Below, in pieces: positions 53,413 through 64,000 of a stretch of 64,000 nt of DNA. Every line of letters begins with the position of its first letter. The stretch's first letter is position 1. The notes below the pieces were generated by a model. It searched no databases. It worked only from the letters and a program-made list of their open reading frames with translations, and was not told the origin of the DNA. The position numbers were made by a program, and so were the translations under genes. The stretch lies in the NCBI RefSeq assembly GCF_004027225.2, contig NC_044289.2, positions 5,383,761-5,447,760 of the forward strand. The letters are read 5' to 3'. This stretch comes from Strigops habroptila. Its lineage: Eukaryota; Chordata; Aves; Psittaciformes; Psittacidae.

Positions 53413-53646
53413 GACTGTCTTCATCTTCCGGTATCATGCACTAGCCTCTGGTTCACTTCAGCTACTGTTGGAGCTTCCAGGTTTCTGGCCTTCATTCAGA
53501 AGGCTGCGTTGCTTCAGTTGATTCTTGCTGAAGTTCCAGTACAGGAAGCTCAAATACGTACTGTCCATGGCTGCACTCCCAAGTGTTTCAGAGAGGCAGT
53601 GTGTATTACCTGCTGTGTTAACACTGATTTTTGTCATCGATTAAGA

Positions 53647-54570
53647 ATGGAGGTACGTGGGCCACGCAGGAATCCCAGCTATCTCTCTGACCTCTATCAG
53701 AACATGTTACAGGCTGAAGAAGCCCCGCGACGTGGCCAGCAACAGCCCCCCGCAGTCCATATAAGTAGCAATATGATTCTTTGGAGCAATACCCCAGCTA
53801 AGGGGAGCCCCCAGCCAAATAAGCTTCAGAGCAGCACTTCCTCCAGCTGTGATCCAGCATTACGGCCTATTATACGCCGCCGAGCAAGATCTTTGCCTAC
53901 ATCGCCTGAAAGAAGGAAGCGAGCAGGAGTGCAGTGTCAAGTTCCTGGATGCCAGAGTCGTATGAACCGGGTGAGATTTGCTGATGCTTTGGGCTTGGAG
54001 CTCACTGAAGTGAAAGTCTTCCAGAGCGGGGAGGATCCATCGATCCCCTTGCATGTCCTTTCCAGGCTCTCCATAAACTCAGACCTCTGGCACAGCAGCT
54101 CAGACTTGGAGTTTACTATGCAGTGTTTGGTCCCTGACTTCCACCAACCTGCAGACTGTATGGATTTCTCCTCCCGACTTCAGGAGCAGCAGGTGTGTCT
54201 TGAACGAGTGACCAGCTCAGATCTGGGGCTCAGTGGCACCATCCAGGTTCGCAATGTTGCTTTTGAGAAGCAGGTATCTGTGCGATACACCTTCAACCAG
54301 TGGAAAAGCCTCCATGAAGTGTGTGCCCACTGGCACAGTAGCATCCATGAGAAAAACGGGCAGGATCAGGTTGATGTTTTCACTTTCTTTCTCCCTGTGC
54401 CTCCCTTCCTCCTTCAGCTGTGCTCTGTAGTCCAGTTTGCAGCAAGGTACCAAGTCAACGGCCAGGAGTACTGGGATAACAACAGAGGGAATAACTACAG
54501 TCTTACCTGCCGGACTCACCCCCTTAAGATGCCTAGGGAATGTGAGGAGAGCTGGATCCACTTTATCTAA
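53647..54570 (+). CDS. PPP1R3D: PPP1R3D, glycogen-targeting subunit of protein phosphatase 1
   Basis: Regulatory subunit R6, which brings the PP1 catalytic subunit to glycogen and promotes dephosphorylation of glycogen enzymes. Single coding exon, 307 residues (human about 299). The start is the ATG at 53,647 (A at -3, G at +4), where similarity to mammalian R6 begins (RGP..., then YLSDL at about 12-16). Landmarks: RRRARSLPTSPERR (about 77-90), which I recall as the 14-3-3-binding RARSLP site in R6; the PP1-binding RVxF motif RVRF at 108-111; the carbohydrate-binding module 21 in the C-terminal half, with FEKQVSVRYTFNQW and WDNN at 276-279; and the C-terminus ECEESWIHFI, near-identical to mammals. 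The frame is open for 78 codons upstream of this ATG without similarity. Confidence 0.96.
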   Translation: MEVRGPRRNPSYLSDLYQNMLQAEEAPRRGQQQPPAVHISSNMILWSNTPAKGSPQPNKLQSSTSSSCDPALRPIIRRRARSLPTSPERRKRAGVQCQVPGCQSRMNRVRFADALGLELTEVKVFQSGEDPSIPLHVLSRLSINSDLWHSSSDLEFTMQCLVPDFHQPADCMDFSSRLQEQQVCLERVTSSDLGLSGTIQVRNVAFEKQVSVRYTFNQWKSLHEVCAHWHSSIHEKNGQDQVDVFTFFLPVPPFLLQLCSVVQFAARYQVNGQEYWDNNRGNNYSLTCRTHPLKMPRECEESWIHFI

Positions 54571-57500
54571 CACAGGAAGTGGGCACAGAGCAGCTTGTCA
54601 GTAGTCTGGTGGCACTCTCTTCCTTGGCATGCTGCTCTGCTCCTATGGCAACAGTCTCGTTTTTGAAACCTGCCAAGCCTGATGAAGCGCTCCAGGGCAA
54701 GGAAGTAGCCCATGACCCGGACAAACTGTTCTAAACTTTTCAGAAAGTAAAAAAGGCCAAATGTATTGAGTTACATTGAAAGCCCCTGTGATTTCTTGTA
54801 GGGTATGCGTTGGTGCAGAATGGTCCCAGGGAATGCTGTCAGACTACCAGAGAGCAAAATGACACTTCATGTGGCTAGCAATATTCTAGGTTTCACAGAA
54901 TATTTCTAACTGATCTATTTTACCATTTTGTACTGTCTGTTTCCTAAATGTGGAGTGTGGCTTTACTGGTTTTGTTTCTAATTTTGTTTATATTATCTCA
55001 CCAAGCCTGGGCACTTTTCCATTTATGCATAACTTGGATGGCAGACACTTTAGGGAGTACTTGTATTTTTATATATATGTTATTAAGACTGTAACCACGT
55101 TGAATATTTCCATTAATATTTGGGTTGGAAGTTAAATGTTATTATGAGCAGAACATACATGAAAATGTGCCATCAGCCCCTCTGTTTCCCTTAGGAAAAA
55201 AAAAAAAAGGTGCCTGTGCCTTTTCTTATCTCCAGTGTTTGCAGTAGGCAGCAGGAATGACTGTTCCCAAAGTGTGTGTAAGGCAGATCTTCACAGGGAA
55301 GTTCTCATCTCTTTCAGGTGATGCATAAGTAGGCTTTTTTGTCTAGGTGGTGGTACAGGAATTGTCCATTCCTTGCATGCCTGTTTTTTACTAAGGGAAA
55401 CTAGAACAATTTTGCACTTGGGCAGCAATTGAAGATCTTAAAGTACTATATGAATGCTGGTGATTTTACCACTGTTCCTGGTAAGTTTATAAATCAAGAA
55501 ATTAATATGAGAGATATATATAAAATAAATAGCCAGTACAAAGGAGCTGGTTGCCGAGTCTTGGAATAACATGCCAGAACCCTGAATCCTGGCTCCCTGT
55601 TCCCCAGCATCCCAGTACTGCCGCCGTAGTACCTTTGAATTCTTTAATCAACTGTTTCTCATAAACTAGTTGAACTCCAAGACTGCATCCTTTGCAATAC
55701 AAAGAGGGAGCTTGAAAGCAAAATGATGTCTGGTAAACTGATACTTCCACAGACCCACAAACAGAATCCTTTCTACAGCAGGGAGAGCACAGGAACACTG
55801 TTAGATGCAGTCTTCCCATGCTTCTTGCTCTACTACTTTCATTCTGTGGTTTTAGTGTGATTTAAGATTGGCATCAGGCTTAAATCTAGTAAGTAAAAGA
55901 CTGTAAAAAAAAACCCCCCGTATTTCATACATATTCATAACTGCATGGAAAGTTTAGCTTTATATGTGTACCATAAACTTTCAAAACTGGCTGTATGGTT
56001 GTATAAGAGCTGCTTTTTAGGACTGTGCTATGAAAATCAGGCCACTTATTTGGGTATCTTATTTTGGATTGCTGCTTATTCATCAAAATCACAAGTTTTA
56101 AAAATCACTGTTGTAAGCAACCCCAAGTATATATTAGTCCAGAAAGCTTACTGAGTAATTCTGGAAGTGCAGAAACCCCAAGAAAATTAATGTGTCTGGC
56201 AACTTAATGTTACTCCTTAGTTGTGATACCTGTTTAGCAAAGCTAGGATTTCAAGTGAAGCAGCTGCCTGGTTCCATTGATCTTTGGCTTTCAAAGAAAT
56301 CAAAGTCATGCAGATGATCCTATGAGCTGCTGAGCAGTTACTTGCAGTTACTGAGGAAACTCAATCCTATTTGAAACCATTGAGAAGTGACTGTGTGTCT
56401 GCTTCAACTTTGTGTTGGAGCACTGTGAGGTTGAATGTTTAAGTTGAAATTGTTCTGAAGGATTAGGTGAGGCTGAGGTGTGATTGCAAACTAGAGAGAG
56501 GAAGGAGTGCTGTCTGCTTTCAATCCACCTGCATTGTTTTCTGTGTCAGGGTTAGAGGAGTGATGATTACCCATCTAGCAGCAACTCTTCCTCTCCTAGA
56601 AAAATCATTGCAGGGAACTGGAAGTCTGGCCCTCCCCATGAGTCACAAAAAGTGAGAGCTCTAAGAAGGAAGGAACACTACCTAATTGTAAAGTTTTTTG
56701 CCTCCTATGGTGGCCTTTATATGAATAAATGACAGTATGGCAATATAGGACATAATATACCTGAACCTATATTCTGCATAGTCAATAGGGATGTTTTTGC
56801 TATAGTTAGCAGTCTACCTATGGTGTGACAGAGCGCAGAGAGGACACTGCAGAGCTGGCTCTGCCAAACTGAAATTCTCAGCAGTAGCACAGGTTGTGCC
56901 AAATTATGCCAATCTGTAGATGTTGAGTTAGATGAGCTGAAACAAACCTTCAGTGACTGCAGAAGAATCTTTCTTGGTGTAAGTTGAAATTGCATACCTT
57001 TACTTTAGTGAAACTTGCTCACTTAAGGAATTCCATTAAAGTTTATCCAGTATTGTTGAAGTCCACAGGAGCAAAGTTTTATGTACTTGTCAGCGAAGTA
57101 AGAACACAGACACGAGCACAGAAGCACTTGGGCTGAATAAAAGTCACTATTTTAAACTACTGTTGCATTCCTCCTCCCCTCTTCCCAATTACTGTATTTC
57201 TTCCATCAGCAAAACCACTCAATCACCTTTCAGCACACCATTAAAAATTCCTCTCTTATGAGACCGGTATTTGACACCACTTTACACTAGCTGTTGCTGG
57301 AGCCCAATGCCATACTTGTCTTACTGGCAGAAAGATGCTGTTGCCACCTTCTGGGAGAGAGTCTTTCATGTGCTACCAAATGTCAAATCTGAGTGTTACT
57401 GCAGGCAGGGACTGATTATGTAAAGCTGAGGTTGTCAGTGTGAAAGTTAGTGTCATGTGTTGGAGAGAGGTGAGAAATTAATGACTTGGCAATGAGTTTG

Positions 57501-58320
57501 GCTTGTATTGTCTTTCCTCCACGGCCTCTCAGGGTATTTGCATGTACAATATCTTGAACACTGAAGTATTTTTGCAGGTTTGCCTTTCCTCTCTTTGCTT
57601 GTTTTGCAGTGCTGGAGAAGAACTGACAGCTGTTACTAACCCAGTTGTCTGATGGTGCTAAGTTGAGCAGCCCTGCCTTGTAATGGAACTGAGTGATGAT
57701 CTCTGGGTTAAGCTGCTAAATATTCAAACGAGTATTGGCACCTGTCAGGAAAGATAAAATTTGCACTTAGGTTTTCCTGTCATACTCAGTAGTGAATACC
57801 AAAAGGATTCTAGCTGACAAAAAAAGGGATGAAGCCATTACATAGTGGTATTACACACCTGTGGTGAAGGTTGATTTCTGACCACCTTTATAAATTCTCA
57901 GGACAACTTGACTGCTTGCACTGTGTTCAAACTGAGCACTTCCCTTATAATGAGGAGTTTGTAAAAGTGAATTCTTCACAAGGGTAATTGCCATATAATG
58001 CACTTTTAAAAACCTGTATTTATTGTAGTCATACAATAAACAAATGTCTAGTCCAGTTTCAAGGTTCTTTTGGGCATGTTTTCTAAAGCAACGTATGGAA
58101 TCCATGTAAATGAAAGGGGGTTATCTTTCCCAATTAATCGTCTTGTCCAGATGAAAGTACATTACATAGTATATCAGTAAAGCACATATGCTAGACAAAA
58201 GATCATTTTATTTTAGTGGAGAGTTGTATAATTGCAAAGTGCTTCACTTTATTTCATCCTAAAAACAATAAAATGATGGCTATTGTAATACAAAAGATTG
58301 TAATAAAAGCTTTTCACAAT
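54571..58320 (+). other. PPP1R3D: PPP1R3D 3' UTR and downstream sequence
   Basis: No coding feature after the stop. AATAAA signals on the plus strand lie at 55,524, 56,724, 57,136, 58,267 and 58,302. The last two are 35 bases apart and are followed by a T/GT-rich stretch (TTTATGGTTTTGTCAATG), so they are the best candidates for a long 3' UTR of about 3.7 kb; 55,524 would give a short form. The ends cannot be fixed without transcript data. Confidence 0.45.
58267..58307 (+). terminator. Paired polyadenylation signals, possible PPP1R3D 3' end
   Basis: Two AATAAA hexamers (58,267-58,272 and 58,302-58,307) are followed within 40 bases by a T/GT-rich element, the usual layout of a vertebrate cleavage site. 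Confidence 0.45.
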
Positions 58321-61300
58321 TTTATGGTTTTGTCAATGTTTCTCCTGTTAACAGGTAAGGAAATTCCTGAGTTTAGTGGCGCAACTTAGTGCTGAGTTGT
58401 CACTTAGAGCCACATACTCAGGAAAGTAAGGTGGGTTTGAGTTGCTAAAAAATGAAGAGCACTTGATAAATATCGGTCTATACAGCTGCTAAAATGATGA
58501 GGCTCCCCTTCTGACATGGAATTTGCTGCCGTTTCAGCTCAGAGTTCTGTGCGGGCAGCACCTGCTGGATTACGATCTAATGTTGGAAAATGGCACACTG
58601 CCAGCTGATTTGAATGTTGTTTCATGGAAGAGAAAGGGGTTTTCTTCTAATTGCACTTCCCAAAGGTGTGCTAGACTGTACTAAACACATTAATTTCTGA
58701 GCCTCACGGTTGTGTTATTCTTTCGTCTGTTTGTTCTTTAGTTTTCATTGCTGCAGACTGTCCTCTTAATCCACCATGTTCTTTTCACTCACAGGTTTCT
58801 TGAAAATACATCTGAATGTAGTATGGTAAGAGAGCGTCCGTCATCTGTGCATCTCTGAGTGTCCATATCCTCTATATGAAATACATCTCCATCAGTGCCA
58901 AGCTTTTACTTGATATAGTCCAAGATTTGAATAATGTGTTGCCAGGTTTCTTCAAAAGCAAAATGGAGACATTTAATTAGACATATTTAATAAAGACATA
59001 CATTGCCAATTACTTTTTAATCAGTGTTAATAACTTCAACACTACATTGTCCAAGTTGCTTGGGGGAAGGATGATTATTGCAAATTTAAATTTGCAATTT
59101 AAATACAAGGGAATGTCTATATTATGCTAAGTTGCTTAAGAATGTCAATGTCACTTTTTATTACAAAGTGTACAGATTATGTCTTATATGCATGTAGATG
59201 CATAAAGGAGGGTGCTTTTAGAAAGCATGGTATTATAATATCTTCTCTTTATGACTCGTTTTTGCATTTTCCTATACGACTGCTCTAAATCAGAACTAGC
59301 AATACCACCTTAACTGTCATAACTTCACCCACTAAAAGAGTATTGTCATCTGGAAATAAATATGGCAATGACAGTGCAGACTAGCCAGGAGACCAGCAAA
59401 GGACAAAGACAGTGGTCTTTGATTTTAACAAATCACTTGAAAACAGTGTGAATTTATTTTATCCTTGGAGTGGGCTGGGTATAAGAATATTTAAGAGAAG
59501 GACTGGCTTTTGCTGTGAATATCTTACAGGTAGTTAGTGTTACCTGTAATACAGGTGTTATTTTTATATTTAGTTTCAAATTTGTAGTTTCTTTGTAGTT
59601 ATCTTACAGAGAATAAATTAAATTCAGCTTGCAGTAATAGTAATATGCTAACAGTCAGCTGTAACTACAGTTCTTAATTTACTGTTATCACCAGTGTTCA
59701 GTACAATGTTATGTGTCCTTTAGAGCATTGCTGGTCAAGACACAGAACGGCAAGTCTAAATGATTGGTCATTTGTCAATGTGAGTCTAATGTTAGTACTG
59801 ACTTCTTTCGTAACTTGACTTTCTCCTTATGATCTCAGATCTGCAACTATTTCAGCTGACACTTGATATTAAAACTGTTGGCATCAATGCTTTTAACCCT
59901 TCTCAGTTCTGCACACAACAGCAGCTGTGCCAAAGGGTGACTGTATTGACCAGTACAGTGTTTTCACGTACCTGTAATGAAGGTGAATATTTCTGCTACT
60001 GTAGTGAAGAAGGGTCCCTATACTTAGTTTTGCTTCCATTTTGTCTGAAAATTTTAAGTATAGTTGCTGTATCTGTGGCCCGAATAATTTCACTGCGTGT
60101 TCCAATCTGTTTAATGCATAACTTAATGGAAATTCAGCTTTCTGTTGCCCTCCCTTCTGCCAAACCAAATGAAAGAGACATTAGAGAAGGAGAAATGAAC
60201 ATACAGTAGCCTCTCAGTCATGTCAAAGTACCTAGTGAAGGATGTAAAGTGTATGATCCATTTCTCCTGTACTTTCTGACTCGCTTTTCTTTCACTATAG
60301 AATGAGTAAGGCTGTTCTCTTCACAAGATCTGGAAATCTGTGGACAGTCTAGGCCTGGGTGTATGCTAATGTGACTGGTAGAGGAAAGCATCAAATTCAA
60401 ACTGGCTTTTATTACTTCTGCTTGGAACTATGATGAAAGTGGAATTCAGAATTCAGTTTTTATAGAAAACTTCTGACGCTCCAAATTCCTCATGTGAAGT
60501 TTTGTCCCTAGGAGGTTTGTCAGTAAAGCTGTACTTGTTCAGATCTGCTTCAGATCACCCACTGCCTTTTAATAAGTTATCCCAACAGCAAATTTAACAG
60601 TGATTAATGCTGCAGTTAATCTTTTTGGCTGAATGTGCTCAGCCCTATTCACTCCTGTGGGATCACCTCCTCAGTGGAGATACTCCAGTTCTGATACCAG
60701 TTGTAACTTGAGTTACAGTGACATCTGGTGGTATTTTGAATACTTTGTGCACGGCTTTTTTTTCCTTTTATAGTATTGATTTGGTTTCTTTCTTATTTTA
60801 GTAAGTCAGTGGCGTTCTGTATTTACTGTTGCTGCAGATTTATCTGCCATGAAGGTGATTCCGCTCACAGATGCTCCACTATTGCTGCTTATTCCAGGTA
60901 TGAACAGAGGTGCTGCCTGATACTCCACTGGAACGTATGAGATTCATGATAAATTTTATCACTTGTATTTGTGATACAGATGTCAGATACATCCATATCA
61001 CATCAGTACAGGTAACGCCCCACTTTGGAACTGTTGGATTTCATTCAAACACATTACCCAGTTCCACCTGGATAATAAAAACCGCAAATGTCAGTAGAAG
61101 CCCTTTATCAACACCAGGTCTGTATGTGAGTTTCTGTTTCTTCTTTACCTACTTGGGCATTGATGGTGATGAAAATGTTTCTGAATTAAGAATACAGATG
61201 AATTACACTGGTTTAGCAACCTCATACCCGGTAACTCTTCTCTATAGTATGCACTGAAAGTAATGTTCTAAATACTGGTTATCAAAAAAGGCGATTTGTA

Positions 61301-61412
61301 ACATAAAACAATTAGAATGGTGCAGGTCCTGTGTAAGCAGGCACAGTCCTTTGATAATGTGATTATTGCTCATTAGTATAACAACCCCACGGCCCTCTCC
61401 TTCCCCACCGCA
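58321..61412. other. Intergenic sequence, no gene recognised
   Basis: AT-rich DNA between the PPP1R3D 3' end and the next CR1. It contains a perfect 22-bp palindrome at 59,077-59,098. The frame at 59,829-60,209 and others have no domain or splice context. Confidence 0.55.
59077..59098. repeat. 22-bp perfect palindrome with inverted octamer-like sites
   Basis: Each arm is ATTGCAAATTT read inwards from either end, with no spacer. Each arm holds TTGCAAAT, one base from the POU octamer ATGCAAAT. Confidence 0.85.
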
Positions 61413-62036
61413 GGAATCACAGAACACCAGGCTGGAAGGGACCTCAAGGATCGTCTGGTCCAATCTTTCCAGGCAAAGCATGAGCTAGACTAGCTGTCCC
61501 AGTACCCTGCCCAGCCAAATCTTAACACTAGCCAGTGCTGGGGAAGCCACCACTTCCTTGGGGAGATTACTGCAGTGCCTGAGTGTTCCCATTAATCAAT
61601 ATTTTCCTCGTGTCCGGTTGGAATCTCCCCAGGAGTAATTTGCGCCCATCACCCCCTGTCTTTTCCCTTTGACTCCTTGTAAAAAGGGAGTCTCAATCTT
61701 CTCCATAGCCACCCTTTAAATACTGGAACATGGGGACAAGGTCTCCCCTGAGCCTTCTTTTCTCAAGGCTGAAGAAATGCAGCTCTCAGCCTCTCCTTAT
61801 GTGGCTTCCCAATTCTTGATCATCTTTGTGGCCTTTCTCTGGACCTTCTCCAGCGCATCCATATCTTTTTTATAGAGTGGGGACCAAAACTGAACACAGT
61901 ATTCCAGGTGTGGCCTGACAAGCACTGAGTAGGGCGGGATAATGACTTCTGTATCCCTGCTCGTGATGCCCTTGTTGATGTGACCCAGCATGCCGCTCAC
62001 TCCTATTGAGTTTGTGTCCACCAGGACCCGCAGGTC
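61413..62036 (-). mobile_element. CR1 LINE fragment, minus strand
   Basis: Read on the minus strand this is the 3' part of an older CR1. The 3' end lies at 61,413 (plus strand GGAATCACAGAACACCAGGC, GGAAGGGACCTCAAGGATC). Further right come GGCCTTTCTCTGGACCTTCT and the GTGTCCACCAGGACCCGCAG block. Frameshifts and stops break the reverse transcriptase frame; the minus frame 61,797-62,324 is partly CR1 and partly chance reading through the CpG island. The element stops right where the next CpG island begins. Confidence 0.9.
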
Positions 62037-62620
62037 TCTTCCCTCAGCGCTGGGCGGGAAGAGCAGGCACAAGGCTCGGCCCCGCTCCCGCCCGGGGTCA
62101 GGAACCGCGTTCGGGGGCCACCAGCGGGGCCCAGCTCGCAGCGGGCAGCCTGCAGCAGCTCCCAATGGGTGAAGTGCGCGGAAGCACCGCCAGACGCGGC
62201 ACCGCCTCAGCAAAGCGCCGCCTCCTCCGCGGCAGAGGGGCAAGACTGTGCCGGGTGCAGAGAGAAGAGAAACCACTGCGAGAGGCGGCCTCACGGCAAG
62301 GAAACCCCACCTCCCGCCCCGCACCTCCGACGGCGATTGGTCGGCACGCCGCCCTCGCGGGCAGGGATTGGCTGTAGGTTACCGGCGCTGGGAGTGATTG
62401 GCCAGCGGGAAGTGGCGCTTCTTTTTGCTTCGGCGGTGAGGGGAGGGCGCCATGCTGTGTGGGGCCTCGCTGCTGAGGCGGCGGGGGCATTGCCGGGCGC
62501 GTTCCGCTCAGTAGCGAAGCTCTGGGACGGGGGGGATGCCAGCGACTGCGTGTGGATCGAGGGTGGAGGTTTCACGCCTTCGTAGAGGAGGAGGCGCCTG
62601 GAAGGGGTTCATAATTTCTT
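62037..62620 (+). promoter_or_regulatory. CpG-island promoter, probably of SYCP2 (inferred)
   Basis: A CpG-rich block with three GATTGG (reverse CCAAT) boxes at 62,335, 62,366 and 62,396, about 30 bases apart, then GCGGGAAG (62,405-62,412) next to TGGCGC, an E2F/E2F6-type site. The transcription start is likely between about 62,430 and 62,520. A donor-like GAG/GTGATA at about 62,661 could end a non-coding first exon. By mammalian gene order, the gene here facing right should be SYCP2, a synaptonemal complex protein; E2F6-type sites are common in germline gene promoters. No SYCP2 coding exon is visible in the remaining 1.4 kb, so the assignment is by synteny only. Confidence 0.5.
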
Positions 62621-64000
62621 CTCTGTCTTGTCTGACTAGGCAGGAAGCGAGAGCCCTGTGAGGTGATAGCAAAGGCTTCAATATAGGTTGTTGTGTGCTT
62701 GTATTGAAAAAATAAAACGCACTGTAGTTGTTATTTCTGTATTACTTAGGTGTACAGAAATGACTAACTTATGTTCCTACTTGCTTGTTCTATAGAAGTA
62801 ATTTTCTATTTTTAGTCATTTCCCTTTGCTTTGCTTTGTCTAGTGCTATGTAATTTCTGGGATGGAGAGACCAAAACTGCACATGGTAGATTGGTCAATG
62901 TAGATTAATTTGTACAAAGTATCAAAAAGTTTGGTTTTTTCTTTTTTTTTTTTTTTTTACATGTTAACTCTCAAAAACAGATAATTTGATGACTCTTCAG
63001 TATTAAGACAGAGTTTTCAGTAAACCAGTTTTGAGATCTCACATTTGCTGTTAATAGTCATCTTGGAGCCCATCACTGTATCTGTAATTAAGAAGACTTT
63101 CTTCTCTGCGTGCATTTATCACATTTTTCTTAAATGTAACGAGGCCCTTCTGGAGTTCTGCTGCTGACCTGCCTATTTTGAACAATGTGGTGTTGGCCAT
63201 CTTCATGTTCTGTTCTTGCTGAGAAATATTGAGAGTCCACTGCAGGACCCTCAGTTCCTACATTGCCACAGCTGATCGTTCCTTCCTGTCTGAGTTCAAG
63301 CAATTGTCTATGCATGTAAGGATGTTTCCTTAAAGCCCCAGTTACTTTAATTTCCTAAAGTAATAATAGTATTTATACTAGTGACAAGTGTTGGCATTTG
63401 TAACGTGTTTTGACTGGTAAGTGACATGTTTCCAGAACCTGTTATGAAGCCTGTGTCAGTGAGTTGTGTTTTGGTCAAGTGATGATTGTTCCCTTCTGAT
63501 GCACCTGAGAGGATGTATTGCAAGAATGGCAGCCAGGAATGAGATGCAGGTATGTGCTTATGGACCAGAATGAGAGTATTGATTGTTTTAATTACTAGCT
63601 TAATGCACTCCTGGTGTTTAATTACATGTAAAATTTGCACTCTGGCAAAGAATGTAGTAGGAAGACATTTTCCTTTGACACAGGTTACTGCTAAGTAGCT
63701 GGGTAGAAAGCAAGAGGAGCTGGAAGTTGTTATTGATTAAAATAAACTGTATTTATTTGTTGCACATGAATCATTTGGGATGATACTCAAGATCAGAATG
63801 TTGAAATCAGGTTATAATCGATGGAGAAAGAATAGAGTGGCAAAATAGTTGAGGAAGGTAGTAATCCTCCAATATGTTAATATCTTTTAAAGTTCCTAGT
63901 AGATAATGTAGAAATACAAAATGCTAAATGTACTAAGGAAGGGGTATTAACACGGTGAGCACTTGCATAAGCATTTATTTGTAACACAAGGGAAGAAAAA
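62621..64000. other. Probable first intron, no coding sequence seen
   Basis: AT-rich sequence to the window end, with a T17 run at 62,942-62,958. If the upstream promoter is SYCP2, this is its first intron. No frame resembles the start of SYCP2. Confidence 0.4.

Larger units (their letters stand above)
52180..53450. promoter_or_regulatory. CpG-island shared promoter of FAM217B and PPP1R3D
   Basis: A dense CpG stretch in AT-rich surroundings lies between the minus-strand FAM217B and the plus-strand PPP1R3D. It holds an E-box inside GTCACGTGGG (CACGTG at 52,624-52,629), an NRF1-like TGCGCAGGCGCC (52,635-52,646) and a near-perfect NRF1 site CGCGCATGCGCT (52,676-52,687). There is no TATA box. 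These are typical of bidirectional housekeeping promoters. Initiation to the left gives FAM217B and to the right PPP1R3D; exact starts are not visible. Many long open frames on both strands here are by-products of the base composition. Confidence 0.8.

Noticed and set aside
61797-62324. Minus-strand 175-codon frame
   Set aside because: The C-terminal part is CR1 reverse transcriptase; the rest is chance reading through the adjoining CpG island.
62006-62585. Plus-strand frames in the second CpG island (62,006-62,377 and 62,169-62,585)
   Set aside because: Composition-driven frames over promoter elements; no similarity to SYCP2 or another protein.

Overview
The window is vertebrate nuclear DNA, most likely from a bird. 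It has intron-containing genes with CpG-island promoters in an AT-rich background. It also has several 3' ends of CR1 LINEs closing with the ATTCTATGATT tail typical of avian genomes, a solo LTR of a type common in birds, and a few decayed SINE relics of the old amniote MIR class. There are no operons, CRISPR arrays or prokaryotic features.

Region by region. Bases 1-42,200 look like non-coding intergenic or deep intronic DNA: no exon of a recognisable protein was found, only MIR-like relics (~512-600, ~33,295-33,500, ~40,152-40,250), a solo LTR (15,613-16,124), three truncated CR1 copies (~17,970, ~19,724, ~37,192), homopolymer runs including a T15/G18 junction (21,348), and a 16-bp minisatellite (41,532). 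At 42,220-42,908 two segments on the minus strand look like real exons with good splice sites, but I cannot name the protein. A GC-richer island at 44,460-45,070 is unexplained.

The gene-bearing core is 48.2-54.6 kb. FAM217B lies on the minus strand. Four coding segments with matching splice sites and phases give a 466-residue protein (48,274-51,304), with non-coding 5' exons at 51,285-51,485 and about 52,569. PPP1R3D, a glycogen-targeting subunit of protein phosphatase 1, lies on the plus strand (53,647-54,570, 307 residues, single coding exon). The two are divergent and share a CpG island (about 52,180-53,450) with NRF1-like and E-box sites. This head-to-head pair is known next to SYCP2 in mammals. 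A second CpG-rich promoter at 62,330-62,500 (three evenly spaced CCAAT boxes plus an E2F-type site, pointing right) is in the position and orientation expected for SYCP2, whose coding exons would lie beyond the window.

The most unusual thing I see is in the shared CpG island: an open frame of 178 codons (52,876-53,412), in the same frame as PPP1R3D and just upstream of it, built from a degenerate ten-codon repeat beginning Asp-Ser-Leu. No known system explains it. I found no evidence for a multi-gene novel system.
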